Shown: positions 31,268-45,180 of the stretch, one piece after another | Layout: each line of letters opens with the position of its first letter | Position numbering within the stretch: position 1 is the first letter of the stretch | Origin: Datisca glomerata | Taxonomy: Eukaryota > Streptophyta > Magnoliopsida > Cucurbitales > Datiscaceae | Length of the DNA stretch: 64,000 bases | NCBI GenBank assembly: GCA_003255025.1 | Contig: QANY01008056.1 | Coordinates: 41,712-105,711, forward strand | Reading direction: 5' to 3' | Position numbers and translations under genes: made by a program | The notes under the pieces: model-generated | What the model was told of the DNA's origin: nothing | What the model saw: the letters and a program-made list of their open reading frames with translations, nothing else | Databases searched by the model: none

Positions 31268-34200
31268 TCATCTAGGTCCAGACAATTCATCAGGAGGAAT
31301 GTGAGAGGTTGAGTCAACAATCCAAGTAGAATTTGGGTGGTAAATGTGTGCACGTTGGAATTCTTGGCCAAACCTTTCTTCTTTCTGCCATTCTTCCCAT
31401 CTCTCAGCTAAACCATCTCCTTCAAGCATTCTCACCACCTCCGACATCTTTGGTCTCTCCACAGGAGAGCTTTGGGTACATAGTAAGGCAACTTGAATGA
31501 GCTCTTCCACTTCTTCGTCTATGTAATTTCCCCCTAGATCAGAATCAACTAAAGTTTCCAGCTTCTTATCTTTAAGAAGTCCTTTAACCTGAAAAATAGC
31601 ATTTTAACTAATTAAGCCACTCAGAGTGACAAGGTATTATCACAGCATTGCCATGAAACGAATTCCGGTAAAAAAAGAAAATATATGCGACCAATTTTCC
31701 TGTTATCGATGATTAATAATTGGAAAGATTCTTCCAACTTCCCCTCTAGTTTACTTAAATATCAAGGACACCCGTTCTAATTTAAAAAATGACACTGACC
31801 TCCTCTAATTTTACATTTTGTTGACAAAAAACCCCAAAGATTCTTTTTCACATTAATACCAATAAAAATAATTTTAATACTAGAATTGCCCTTAACGTTT
31901 TTTTTTCTAACCATGAGTGTTATAAACCAAAACCATCGTCTCCTAAACCATCTTATTTTAAACCCATAGGGGTCCAACCCAGGTTTTTTATGCTGCTTTA
32001 AAAAATTAGTCAGTCGGGCCTGGCATCCTGGTCTTTCCAGAAGAAACTAACAATTTATTAATTGAATGGACATATGTGTCATTTTTCCAAACTAGAGAGT
32101 GTCAGTGTCATTTAAACAAACCAGAGGGAATGTTGGAGAAATTTTCCCTAAATAATTTGTACAGTCATGTCTACACTATGAATTGACAACTGATTTCTTC
32201 ATGCTGTTGTAATGAATTACTAAGATTGTGTCTACTGATATCCTCTAGTGATAATGAACACAATTTCAAGAACAGTCAGTCTTAAAGTCTGTGTTACCAC
32301 TCATTGAGATTGAATTACTTCAACTTTCCAACTGCTTCTATTTTTTTATAGGAAACTTTCCAACTGCTTCTATAATCTTATACCACATTTTCTTTCAAAA
32401 ACATGACGCTGTCTCTTACTACATCTCTGAAATTAACTAAGGTACCAATTCAGTAAATAACCTGAATATCTGAACCACACTAGCATTGTCGACACTTCCC
32501 TCATTAGATGGCATTAAGTGAACTTATATCAGTTGATGGCAAGTTTGAGAAGATTTATACTTGTGGCACATCCCCTACAAGATAACACTTACAGAACTAA
32601 TACAGGTCTTTATTTATGCTAGTCTGTATTATTACCACAGTTTTTAATGGGAACTACTTTTAGTACATTTTTCTCCCTTCCGAAACATAATTACTCTATC
32701 TTCCTTTCTCCACACAAGATATCTAGCATCAATCACAAAAATATTAAAACTCATGGGAAGGCATCGAATTCACAGTCAGTTATGTCATAAGAGCATGTAT
32801 ACGTACCCAATCAAGCAACATAACATCATCATCGTTTGCAAGCCGAGCAAGATCAAAAGCCCTCTGTCCGGTTATGAGTTCAAGAAGCATTACTCCGTAC
32901 CCGAAAACATCAGTTTTTTCTGAGGACTTTCCAGTTGAGAGGTACTCTGGTGCTATATGCCCAATTGTTCCACGCACTGCAGTTGTGACATGAGTATCTT
33001 TGTAGTCCATTAGTTTAGCCAAACCAAAATCTCCAACAACAGCTTCAAACTCCTCATCCAATAATATATTTGCAGCTTTCACATCCCGATGGATAATTTT
33101 AGGATCACAGTGATCATGTAAATAAGCAAGACCTCTAGCAGATCCGAGAGCGATGCGTTTACGATTTGGCCAATTTAGCGGGGGCTGTGTCTCTGTACGC
33201 TCTACAATAATGTACAACAGAACCCTCAGAGAATATTCTTTTTGGGATCGGTAAAAGAAGGATGTATTATGCACCGATCCCCTAAAAACAGGAAAGAATA
33301 CAGCCTTAACCACAAAATTAACCCAGAAAAGAAAGGGTGAAAAAAGAAATCAAGGATTCGACCCAGGACTTTTCCTAGTAATAACCCACAAGAATAACCT
33401 CTACCCATTCTACCAAAATCCCAAGGAAACAAAAAAGAACTTCACAAGGAGTAAGTTCTAGTACTCATTTGCCTCCAAATGGACCAGAAAAGAGCCATGA
33501 GAATAGAAAATCCAAAACTCCGCATCCATTAAAGAATAATAAATTATTCAGCATGCACGTTTACATCCTATATAGACTTTTTGTTTGCCGATCTATTCTT
33601 GGATTGAAACTTCCAATATTCTCAAACTTCATCATTTTTGGACGGCATGGTACCATTGTAGTTCAGAAGTTTTTCATTCTTTTAGACTCCGCCATAATGC
33701 ACATAGAATTTAAATCCATCGTTTAACACATAATTACTGACAATTGAAAGAGCTATCACATATCAAAGGGCTAATTGAGGTACCTCTTAGACATGAAGCT
33801 ACACTTCCATTGACCATAAAGGGATAGACAAGCAAACGCTCGGTAGGTGTCATGCAAAAACCACGTAAACGGAGCAGATTACGATGCACTGCCATGCTGA
33901 TCATTTCTACTTCTGTTTGGAATTGCAGCTCACCACCCTGGGTACGCTCCTCTTTAAGTCTTTTTACTGCCACTAAAGAACCATCAGCTAAGCGTCCTTT
34001 ATATACCTTGCCAAATCCACCTCTACCCAGAATGTTTTTGTTGCTAAAATAATCTGTTGCTACTTGTAGCTCACGCAGAGAAAACCTTTTAAGCTGGCCA
34101 AGATGAACCTCTGGATCCTCTTCAGCTGCATTAGAATAGAGATAAGTTCATTTTCTATAAACAAAGAGTATACGAGGGATATATTTTTCTACTAGCTCAC

Positions 34201-37200
34201 ATACCAGGTACATCAAAAAAGTGATCTTGTGGTTTTCGACGTCGCCACATAGCAAGTGCAAATGCTGGGGCAGCAAAGAGCAAAGCAGCAGCAGCAGCAA
34301 CTCCTCCAGCGATAGCTCCAGTCGCAGGATTACCTAAAACCACTCACTGATTAGAAGAGGCAGATAACAACCATCTTGAGAGAAACCTAAGAGAAACTCT
34401 TAACAACAACATTAACGAGGTTAGTACTTGAATTTAGTTGACTATTATGAGAATGTAAATGATAGCTACATGATCAGTGGAACGGACAATAAATAAAGAT
34501 GATAGAGATAGCTTGACATTATACATATAAATAAGTCCACCGCCAGACTTCCAAGCTCACAATGGCATCATCATGAAGAATTAAGCCAAGAGCCTTCTCT
34601 ACCTCTGTCAACTTGCTCGTTTTACATTTTCTTGATTCCTGTCGAGGGAGGAATTGAGGAGGTCGCATTGAGCTGGAGACATGTTCCTTGGAATATTGAA
34701 CTAAGTGAAAGATAGCCCAGATTGTTGTGTTTTGTGTCAAATATTACCTCCTCATATTCAACTTTAACAAGCTTAAGCTATCAGTCTATGAGAGTAACTC
34801 TTTCAAGGACATGCCCAAAGAAGGGATCAGTTAGACGTACATTAGATTTAGGTAGTAAAACTATAGAGATCATTTAAGCTGAGGATAGAAGCGACTGCAA
34901 TCTACTTACCCAAAAAGTACAAAGCTAAACATATATAGTCATGCTTACAAAAAGTAAAGATTAATGGGTAAGAAGAGTAGAGAAATCAGAAACGAAAGTT
35001 TAAACAGTAAAAGGGCAAAAGCTAAACACTAGCAGATTTTCATAAATATTAAGGGACAAATAAGACACTATGAAAGTAACAAACCACACTAAACTTTTAA
35101 GAGACAAAAACGAACCTGATGAAGGTGGCGGTGTTTGAGGAACAGGAGGAGGTGGAGCAGGTGGAGGGTTATTCAACAAATTATTGGCGAAACTGTAGAT
35201 TATAAACAATGATCAATGAAGCTTTTTCAGTCACTTTAAAACTGTAAAAAACAGAACTTTTATATCTGAAACAAGTAAGATGACAAACCTAATAGGGGTA
35301 AATAGTGAAAAGGAACCAGTGACTGGAATATTTCCAGTTAGACGGTTATTTGAAAGATCTCTGTACATCAAACAAAAACATGATAATGCTACTTTGGAAG
35401 AGAACATTTAGGGGAACTAAGATGATACAAAGGTGATTTACAAGTTAAAAATGAATTCTGACCCTATTACAAGAAAACAATGAATATAATACTCACAGAA
35501 CTTGCAGTGTATTAATAGATGTTAAGGACATTGGAATAGATCCAGTCAAGCTGTTGTTGTTGAGACGCCTATTTCATACGCCAAAAACCGAAAAGCCATA
35601 ATCAAGATACTTTTCTAGAATGTAATGTAAAGTGCAAACAGAATCACACAATAGAATTTGGCTAGTAAGTACAAAATAAAGCTTAGAACACCTGCTGCAT
35701 AGCTTAAGGGTTGTTCTACACTAAAAGATGGAATATCTGGCCACAGGATCATGACCTTTTAATGTATGTAGACCTTAATTAGCCAATGATATGCATGATT
35801 ACGGTCAGAGAATTGAAAAATTATCCTCAACACGACATTAATGCTACAATGTTTGTGAAACTTAACTGATATCTATAAAAAGTTCACCCACAATAGAACA
35901 TGTTCCTTCTTTTTCGTTGCTTCATTTATTCCGTTGTTTTTCCATTTCTTAGGTTGCTATTGGTTTCCAGATTATTTTGTGAACAGAACTAGAATTGAAA
36001 AGACTGAAGGAATTCAGTATTTGCTTAACTTTAAGTGCTGCTTCAAAAAGTAATCATCTTCATCACACAAACTTACTAGTGCATGTTAGTGATGTAATTA
36101 ACAATTTTGTATTGACTATAGGTCCAATAACATCCTCATCTTGGCTCCTGGACTACATTGGAGAAACATTCCTTATTTAGATTAACAACTACAAATAATT
36201 TATCAATTCATTGGTATAAGAAATGAATTCATTCATGCTAAATGTGATTTTGGTAGAGTGAATATCAAAAGTCTTATCAATTTGGAATTTCATATAATGA
36301 TAAGGGCAATTTGTGTCAAAAAATGTTTCTCCCCCTAAGCCCCATTTAGAAGTAGTAGTGATACAGTTACTTCAATTAAACAAGATAAAAACATTATTAT
36401 TGTAATTGCAACACAGTCGAACATGGAACCCCAATTTGACTATAACTTCACTTTTTCAAAATTTATCCCACCATTTGCCCCCATAAATTAAAGTATTTTC
36501 AAGAAGATATTCAACTAAATAGACAATGAACAGTACAAGAAAAAAAGAGAGAAAAAGAAGTTACAAAGTAGATTTGACCGACAAAAAGAAGATTAAAGAT
36601 GTGTATTCATACAGGAAACGTAGTTTTCCAAGCTTGCCAAGAGTGTCTGGTATACGACCGGTTAAATTGTTCAAGTAAAGATCCAAGCTCACCAAGTTTT
36701 CCAAATCCCCAAGCTGCTCTGGAATTTCTCCGCTTATGTTATTACTATAAAGTTCCCTATCATGCAAAAGAAATGTTCATAACAAAAATCATATACCATA
36801 TGAACTTAAATTAATCTGAAATGTATAATATTGAAAGACTGCTTTGTGAAGTCTAAGTTCCAAAAATCATGGCTGTTCAAGTAAAAAAAACAAAAGAAAA
36901 GGAAAGGATGTAAATTAATTCGTACTAATATATATCTCTTAGTTTTAGAAAAAGTCACCCGGTATATATGGATGGAATTTTCAGCGGTATCGTAAAGCAC
37001 TTACTTTCAAAATGGAGAAATAGGGCTAGGTAGTGAATAAAGGTTTCTTACGATACAATCTTCTATTTCATTCCTTCTGTTTCTGTCCCTCCCTCACTAA
37101 CTCACATTTTTTTGGTAAGTCTCACTAAATCACATGTAATTTCATATAGTGATATAACTGCATTTCTGTACTTTTCTAACTTCATCACTTCTTTCTTTAA

Positions 37201-38589
37201 ACATAACTAGTTGTAATTTTCTTCTGGAAATTGAAGAAAATGAACTATTATACTAAATTCTTAAACCTATCCCTGAATCTTCTTACTACGGATAAGAATA
37301 TTATACTTTTTCCATCTACTCTGATATTCAGGGGAAAACATTATTTCACTGTTGCTTCTATATCACTTTAATGTGAGATGATAACTAAAAGTATCAATAG
37401 GACCCCTGTAAGGACTAAACGTGTCATTAATAATGAGATGCATAATAGTTAATAGTATCACATAATAACTGTTATCAAGGCTGAAGAGAAAGAAAGCAGA
37501 CTATAAGCAATTTTTGGTTTCAATGAAAAACATAATTGTAATTCGATGAGAAGAAATAAAGTTGAAAAAACTCGACCACAGCTTAATTGTCTTACAAGTA
37601 TTGTAAATTTGATAGTTGACCAAGCTGCGAAACCAATTGGCCAGATAGATTTGCATTTCCAAGATCACTGGAGCGAACACAAGAGAATTATATTTGACCA
37701 TGGTAATTGGATATAGAAGTATATAAATATGGGGATAACATATATAAGCTTACACTCGAGTGACGCTGTTCTCACTGTTACATGTTACATGAAACCATGT
37801 GCAAGGATTGACAAGAGTGGGATCCCAACTTTGCAGGACATTATAAGGATCAGCTAAATTTGTCCTTAATGCATTCAAGGCATCACCTGTCTTACTTAAA
37901 ACAGGCATTCGTTAGCTTGTATATCCATACCAGAGACACCATATATAGGTATATCCATGCATTTGAAATCTAGGTAACATGTCCACCCTGTGATGAGTGA
38001 CCAATAGGTAAGTTATATAGTCCATTTTCTATGGTAAAATGTCCACTCGTGATTCATTTGCAAATGAAGTAGAGACGTTACCCTGTTTTAGAAATTACTG
38101 TGATTGCAATTTCCAATAAAAGGTTTTATATCAGTAAAACTTCCCTGCATTAAGATAGCCATATATGGACATAATATTTAATTTTGACAACATTCCGCAG
38201 CACGCACGCACGTAAGTGTGTGCACAATGGAATAGCTCGAATACACCATATCACATCCAGGACATGACTTCAGTTGCGTCAACATGCAGTGAATGACGGT
38301 TAAAGAAACTAAGCAAATTACAAGTGCTAATTGAGCTTCAACTAAAAAAGCTAAAAGTCATGAGATTCGCATCCTTAGGTGTATTTTTAGCAGGCATTAG
38401 GAAACGACAGCTGAAACAAATGGAACAGTAGCAGTATTATCTTCATAATTATACTGTCTGGAATGTTAAATACAAACACAGACCTTCAGCGTTAGCGGAG
38501 ACCCGAGAAATTAAATCAAACACCAGAATTAACCAAAGAAGAGCCGAAGAATCCAAGATTTTGGACATCGTTCGCTTTGTTATCTCCAT
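31268..38589 (-). CDS. SERK: SERK/BAK1-type LRR receptor-like kinase, 11 exons, 620 aa
   Basis: Exons on the minus strand, in order: 38589-38484, 37886-37754, 37667-37596, 36756-36613, 35568-35497, 35360-35289, 35192-35116, 34333-34205, 34125-33784, 33201-32807, 31588-31268. All introns are GT-AG, all phases match, and the 1,863-nt CDS gives 620 aa. Exon sizes (133, 72, 144, 72, 72 for the LRR part) are those of SERK genes. Layout: signal peptide about 1-32, LRRNT with paired Cys, five LRRs to about 200, Ser-Pro-Pro hinge ([17 protein letters not shown]), one transmembrane helix, then a kinase with [11 protein letters not shown], Lys323 (VAVKRL), HRD Asp422, DFG Asp440, an intact activation loop, and the C-terminal [19 protein letters not shown] and the tail favour the BAK1/SERK3-4 clade. 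As a plasma-membrane co-receptor it would pair with brassinosteroid and immune LRR receptors. An in-frame upstream ATG exists at 38664. Confidence 0.95.
31722..32149. mobile_element. Mutator-like MITE in SERK intron 10
   Basis: The ends are inverted: GGAAAGATTCTTCCAACTTC against GGGAAAATTTCTCCAACATT, both followed by CCCTCTrGTTT. Inner blocks (AAATGACACTGAC) also match. Flanking 9-mers TTAATAATT (31713-31721) and TAAATAATT (32150-32158) agree at 8 of 9 positions, as expected of a Mutator-type duplication. It is non-coding and within the last intron. Confidence 0.75.
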
Positions 38590-39200
38590 TTTCTTGGATT
38601 TCTCTTTGCAATTGCTGCTAAACTCCCATAACCATAACAATGATACCAATAATCCCCTCTCCACAAGCCAGAAACGAAAGTCCCGCTAAATCGAACGATA
38701 GGTACGAAGTCAAAATACAATTGACGGACAGATTCTGATAAAGCACCCCAGGAAACAAGAAGAAGAAGTGGAGACTCGTTGACCGATCAGAACCGAGTAA
38801 ACTTCGATACAGAGAAATTAGCAAATGGAAACTTAGGAAGCTTCTGAAATAAAAAAGTGCAGCGGAAATGGAGATTGTGAGTGGAAAAGAAGAGGAAGTA
38901 GCAGTGGAGAGGTGTGCAAGAAAAATTTAGAGAGAGATTTAGGTTTGGAATGGAGAATTTGATTGGGGTTATCAAAAGTCGTTGCTTTGATTTGGCTGAG
39001 TCAAGGAGTTGGGGGTGAAAGTGAAGGTGGACTTCTCTTTCTCTTTATTTATTCGTCAAAGTTGTTGCCAACCAGCCAGCCATCGAGCCAGAGCCTCCTT
39101 CCAGACTCTGGTCCATCCTGTCCTTCAAACTTGAGAAATTTTTATAGAAGGCGGGACTATTTTTTATTTTTAATGAAATTCAGTCTTTTATAGATAAAAA
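38590..39200 (-). promoter_or_regulatory. SERK 5' leader and upstream region
   Basis: Upstream of the SERK start the minus strand is rich in CT/TTC tracts (38770-38960), typical of plant leaders. It holds two upstream ATGs with open frames: one in frame with the kinase (38664) and one out of frame (38824, ending at 38618). I could not pick a convincing TATA box. Confidence 0.45.
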
Positions 39201-39579
39201 GAATTCGTTTAATATTTTTCAAATATAATTTATGTTGTTAGATTAGAGTTTAGCAAAAAATTATTATTAGAGTCTAATTTAATGTGTATAAATTTTAACA
39301 GTATAATGTTATATCAAAATCTAATAACAAGATTTTGCTAGATCAGGTAGCACGAAGATATTGTAGTCTTCTCTTTTATTAAAATGTTTGATTTTGTTAA
39401 AAAAATAAAGGATCTTAATTTCATTTTTTCACTCTGAAAGTCTTATTGAAGCAATTATCTGAGAACTTCTTCTGTTTTCTTAGCAAAAGTACATGCTTGG
39501 TATTGTGGTTTTTTTTGTCAGAAAGACACACATAGCAGATTAGGAATGGAATACAAGAGTGACCATAGTGCACTATCTC
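39201..39579. other. AT-rich spacer upstream of SERK
   Basis: No coding potential and no recognised element. Confidence 0.4.
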
Positions 39580-39738
39580 TAAAAAGACCCAACATATGGA
39601 TGACAGACGTCTAATTATATTCAACTCTTCATAGACCAATAGTACCAATGTGGTACGACACCATTTATTTGTTCTTAAACAAATAGACATGCATAGAGGG
39701 CGGAACGAAAAGGAACACAAGACCGATGACGATGTATT
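39580..39738 (+). repeat. Dispersed repeat, single copy left of the Copia nest
   Basis: It shares GACAGACGTCTAATTATATTC, ACCATTTATTTGTTCTTAAAC and GGGCGGAACGA blocks, in the same order and strand, with the units at 51715-52150. It is therefore one diverged unit of that repeat. Its position just outside the LTR that starts near 39739 mirrors the units beyond about 51700 on the other side. Confidence 0.6.
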
Positions 39739-40374
39739 TGTTGAAATTTTATCTATAAATTAGGGTGTAATAATTATTTTAAGTATTTATTTATTCCTCT
39801 TATATTTATGTATTACTTAATTTTATGAATAAATGAAAGTTTTCATTTCATTAAAATGTGTTTATAATGTACATAAGTCTTAGAACTAATATCAACGTAA
39901 GAAGAGTAAAGACAAATGGATCTTTCAGATAAACTCTTCTAAAATAGTTTAAAATGTTATTTGCATTCTTATAATCGATTGGGCAATCAAGTCTGATTAC
40001 GACTGTTAGGTTGAACTAAAAGATGTCGCACTTGGGGCATGAGAGTGGAGACTCTAACGGTTGACCTGAACATATTATGGAATATGTTGAATAGACCAGT
40101 AACAAAATAGTTTAGAGCAAAACCGTTTATCTAGCTTTAAATCTAATTGTTACATTTTAAGAGCATTTTCATGATTACTTTAATCCTTAGGTGAATACGA
40201 AACTTGACTTAGTTACCTGTGCTTTGATATGCCAAATGAGTGAGTTCGAATTACCAGACAATAGATCGGCTAATGGGATCGTGATTTAACTATGTTAGAG
40301 TTTGGTGATTCATAGATATGGAATTGGTAAGATTGCAATAGCAACAATATCACATTATGCTTTATTGGTGGGTT
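39739..40374 (+). mobile_element. Left part of an older LTR split by the Copia element
   Basis: It begins TGTTGAAATTTTATCTATAA at 39739 after a dispersed repeat and runs up to GGGTT at 40370-40374, where Copia LTR homology begins. The matching right part would be 50447-51660, which also starts with GGGTT and later has the CT-rich, AACCCTAG-containing look of an LTR R/U5 region. That the two halves are one LTR is inferred from this arrangement. Confidence 0.4.
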
Positions 40375-42368
40375 ATGTATTGACATTTTGATATGGAATG
40401 TAATGAGTATTACATTTTTCTTATAATTGTTCTTTTAAATTATTCTGGAATAATTTATATAAATATCTAAAAAATCCATATTCATTAATGAGACTGTGAT
40501 CTTGCATTAGTACGAGAGGATTAAGATCATAGATAATGAATAAAATTATCAGCAACATATTAAAGTATGAAATCTTTAATGAATAGCCACTAGTACGGTT
40601 CACTAAACATTATGAATACATGTGATCTAGATCCGGATCATTGATGTGGATAGACAACTTAGTGAATATACTTTATATAATGAGATTATATATGACTGGA
40701 CCGATGTGAATTAATATATTTATCAATGTGCCATTTATCATAAATATTTAATACACATCAATTCGATGATCATATGTAGATCAGCCTGAATCCTAGGTAC
40801 TCATGAACTTCTATACATGTCTACTGGATCTTTCGATTCACTCATTAAGGTTTGTTTATAAAACAGGCTAGTGACTTTTGTTTTGGAGATTCAGTGATAT
40901 GCATGGCTGGAAATATGATCTTACAAGATTTGAAATCCAAGCTTTCCTAACAGATCGTATATTGGTTCCCTTAAGTGTTAATTCTAAAACTGAATGGTTA
41001 TTGAGCTGAAATTTATAATAAGATTAAAAATTAGTCATTCATTAGTGGATTAATGGTACTTACAGCTCAAGAGGTAATTAGAAGGATAAAACGATAATTT
41101 TGACCAGATCTAATTTATGAACTAATAATTGGACGAGCAGAACTACATGAATTGATTATATCAGTAGACTACACGAGAATACTCTATAAATACAATCTAT
41201 AATCTCTAAGAGTGCAATTTCATATTTATAGTGGAGTAATAATGGAACTAATCAATAATATTATTTAATTAAAGAGTTTGATTAATAATCTAGTTTATTG
41301 GAGCTTAGGATTATAGGTCTATGGTCCTCAAGTCACCTCTATATTACACAGTTTAGGGTGTGATATTTCAAGAAATGAGAAAATGATTGACTTACAAATG
41401 AATATTTATTATGGGGAAACTACATAATTATGAGATAAGTATGTGTGAATAATTAATTAAGAATTAATTTAGTTGATAGGGGTAATCAGATATGTTAAAT
41501 TTGAATTAATTGATATCTAGATATTTATCTGATTAAAATAAATATTTAACTTGCAGTAATTGCCATGTGTCAATCACTGATTGGATATTAGAAATTGTTA
41601 TGGACTATTGTAGTGCCATGTGGCATCACAATAGTGGGGGTGCAACATTGTATTGCCATGTGGTACTGCAGTTGTACACCATTATACAGCGGGTCTCATT
41701 GTATTGGGCAATTAAAAATTAAATATTATATTTAATTTTTAATTATCATAAATATATGATACGTCATTATCTAGAATAAGATATAGATTTTATTCTAGTT
41801 ACATCAGTTGATCGATTCAGAGAATTGATTTATGAACACAATTGCTCAGAGTGATTTTTCTCTACGATTAATAGTTAATCAAATCTTTAAAAGAATAATC
41901 ACCACGTTCTTTTAGAGAATCGTCTCACAAAAGTCATTCTCAGTAAATCTTTAGATCTCATGTGTTAAGTACATCTAGATACAGAAAACGTGTCTTGTAA
42001 TATTCTACGTGCCCATACATGTCGTGGTGCGTTGAGGATTGACTTGGAAGATCTTGGTGTGAATCTCAGAGTCTACTAATCGTTAGAACGGTTTCGTGGA
42101 ACGGAGGATCGATCATTTTTGCAATGATGCTTGATTAAGACTACAAGAGGTATATGATTCCTAACCTTGTATGTTGTAGATTTAGTATGTAAATATATAG
42201 CGGATCCTGACTGATTGAAAATAGTTTTCAATAAAAAAAATTTGTATTATCATGGCATTGCACAATTTTTGTTTTATTAAAAGATTCATTTTTTATTAAA
42301 AGTTATTTTTTAAAAAAAATGATCATGTGCCACACGCTTCCGCCGCGCACGCGTCGCGACGTTCAACA
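40375..42368 (+). repeat. 5' LTR of the Copia element (5' tip missing)
   Basis: It matches 48296-50446 and, inverted, 1-1601. The first recognisable bases are ATGTATTGACATTTTGATAT; the canonical TGTTGG tip is absent. It ends CGACGTTCAACA, two bases before the primer-binding site. Confidence 0.88.
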
Positions 42369-42370
42369 AA

Positions 42371-42382
42371 TGGTATCAAAAT
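42371..42382 (+). other. Primer-binding site of the Copia element
   Basis: TGGTATCAAAAT resembles TGGTATCAGAGC, the complement of the initiator methionine tRNA 3' end used by most plant Copia elements. The first eight bases are exact. Confidence 0.8.
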
Positions 42383-44381
42383 GATCTTTATATATTTATA
42401 TGTTAAATACTGTGTGAATTTTCTTACATTATTCATATAATATGAGATATGTATGAATGGATGAATGGCAATATGTTTTTAATGTATTAAAAATAATTTA
42501 TCGTTAATTTTATGGTGATTATTGGATTGTGTTTTATTCTTTTAATTTTTTCTTAGATCTTATGTAAGCCGTTTTGGGGCGTAAAATTTTTTATATTTTT
42601 ATGTTGAATATTTATCGTAACTGTTCCAATCGCGAGAAGATGAAGAATGCACGAGACAAACGACAGAGGAAAAATAAAATAAAAATAAATTCTTTTAGAA
42701 TTCTGGTCTTGGCATCAGAACTTGGATTTTTAGCACTGGCGCTGCCAATTCTAGATTACTGGCAATGTCGCCAGAATTTACTGTTTCGACGACGACGTCG
42801 AAAAAATCGGCACCGACGGCGGTGGTCAGCGGTAGTTGTGATTGATCGGCGGTGATAGGCGGCGGTAGGAGAGTCTTATCATTAGTGGTAACTGTTGTCA
42901 CATTTGGGGAAGTTTCACAAAAATTCTGATACAAACCAACCCTATCATTATAGCGTTTGATGATAACCATAACTCTATCTATTATTCTTTTAAAATTTGA
43001 AATTAATGTAATTTTAAAATTAAATTAATAATTTTTTATTTTATGAAAATTAAAAATTAATAGGTTGATTGGATTTGACCCAAGTCTGACCAAATCAAAT
43101 AAAATATTTATTTGACTAAGTTAAAGTCAACTAATTTTAAAGTGATAGTTATAGAAATTAATGTTAATTAAGAAAAATAGTTTTTCTTAATTAATAGAAT
43201 TTTGTTCAAAACTTGAAGATTATGAAAATGAATATTAGGAGGAGAAAGTAATATTTAGGATATATGTATTCTTGAAGTCCGCTTTGTAATTTTTTTTCTT
43301 TATTTCAAAAGTTGTAATTTTAAAATACCTAATAATCACTCGGTCCGTTATTATTTTATTTAATTATTAAATAATTATTTTAATTATTATGTTTGATAAC
43401 ATGTCCGTGCATTAGTCGATCACATGTCATACATGAAAATCTCACACAGTTTTATTTTATCATACATCTCATCAATAGAAACATGATTTATTAGGATTGT
43501 CTTAATATGTTTATATGTATTATTTTTGGAAATCAATAGCATGTAAACTGCTAAGTTTTAATTAGTTAACACTTGGTAATCACACCACACTAAGAGTTAT
43601 AGTAACATTTAGGGTAAGTGACTTTAGTAAAAGAGTTTTATTAAAGTTTGATGAATATAATTAATTAGTTCATCTAAGTTCACTTAATTATGACTGAGGT
43701 GCTTTAGAAGGTTAAACGAACTTAGACCAATAAGATTGGTATAACTGATTATTAAATATTCATAGGGCTATCATTTTAACTAGTAATCAATTTAGAATTA
43801 ATTAAAATGGAAACACATAATCCTAAAATAATTCGTGGGAGAAGGTTGACATGTCAATGTAACACACGGTCTCCATTATTTGTACAACACCATGAGGTGG
43901 TGAGGGACTCGAGATGGCCTTGTTTTCATCCCTCCAATGAAGGTTTCGAGTTGTACCAATATCAAGATTGGACTTCTTAAGAAGATAGGAGGAAGTGATG
44001 TAGTTTAGTTTTGACATACTCTAAGGTGTCATATTCTAAATCAAGTCATGAAATCTGAAATAATGGGTTACACCTCAAAGTCACAATTAAACTTTCATGT
44101 GAATAGTTGTGACTTGATCAAACAAGCGATACTTTATTGTTAAAAGATAAAATATGATATATTTTAAGTTTTAATTAAAAAGGTTGAGAATAGGCAATCT
44201 AAGGTTAATCTGACTGACCCTAAGACAACACATTAATTGTTGGGTTGTTTTATCGTGATTAGTAAATGTTAAATTTGTGTGTTTGTTATGTTGCATCCAT
44301 GCATCACATTTACTTTTTGAATTCTACATATTTATCAATTATATTGAATCTTCTATGTTTTAAATTTTAGTTATCATTATT
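42383..44381 (+). other. Copia 5' leader (about 2 kb)
   Basis: There is no conserved protein. It contains a CGACG-rich patch at 42785-42870 and, at 43820-44030, a block I recall as common in Copia leaders of this type (GGGAGAAGGTTGACATGTC, ACACACGGTCTCCATTAT, ACACCATGAGGTGGTGAG). Small open frames on both strands at 42574-42970 look fortuitous. Confidence 0.6.
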
Positions 44382-45180
44382 ATGTCTATCATGAGCAATC
44401 ATGTTGCTGTTTTACTCTCTCTTGAGAAATTGAATGGTGATAACTTCGTACGTTGATAATCAAATATGAATTTAATGCTGATTTGGGAGAACCATAAGCT
44501 CGTTCTTACAGATGAATGTCCTGAGAAGCCCGCTGTTAATGCTCGTAAGAATGTTATGGATAAATATGATGCTTGGATCATATCAAACAACCAGACGAAG
44601 TGCTACATGCTTGTTAGCATGAATGATATTCTGAAAAACAAGCATGAAAGCATGGAGAGTGCCTATGAGATTATGAAATCTTTACAAGAGATGTTTGGGC
44701 AGTGGTTTGATCAAAGTCGTCATGAGACCACTAAGAGCAATATGACGACTAAGATGAGAAATGGTACTTCTATGCGAGAACATGTTTTGAACATGATCAA
44801 CATAATGCATGAGGCATAAGTACATGAGGTGACCATTAATGAGCAGACTCAAGTTAGCATTATACTTGAGTCGCTCACACCAAATTTTTCTACATTCACG
44901 ACCAACTATGTTATGAATAAGTTACAATTCAACATTACCCAATTATTGAATGAACTGCAGACTTTTGAGTCACTTAGCCTTAGAATGACCAAAGAGGGCG
45001 AGGAAAATGTTGTCGAGCAAAAGCATTCTTTCACTCTTAAAAGTAACAAGAGGAAGAAGATCAATGGTAAGGGAAAAGGTAAGAACAAGAAAAGGAGGAA
45101 AGCCAAGACATCGCCAAAAGCCAAGAAGAATAAGAAAGACAGCTAGCCCAAGGGAAAATGTTTCCACTGTGGCTTGGAGG
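44382..45180 (+). pseudogene. Copia gag (capsid, zinc knuckle), broken
   Basis: The start is the ATG at 44382 (MSIMSNHVAVLLSLEKLNGD). Two adjacent stops TGA TAA at 44454-44459 replace the usual Trp-Lys of the LNGxNYxxWK motif. It continues LMLIWENHKLVLTDECPEKP, KYDAWIISNNQTKCYMLVSM and HESMESAYEIMKSLQEMFGQ. It breaks again at a TAA at 44817, then reads ILESLTPNFSTF and LLNELQTFESLSLRM. A Lys-rich tail leads to a zinc knuckle that starts CFHCG, but a frameshift and a His to Arg change disrupt it (RWKRNCNKYL lies in the next frame). This is a Copia UBN2/Retrotran_gag capsid. Confidence 0.88.

Noticed and set aside
42574..42970. Overlapping open frames on both strands in the Copia leader
   Set aside because: They occupy the same CG-rich patch on opposite strands, show no known domain, and the region is leader in the family.
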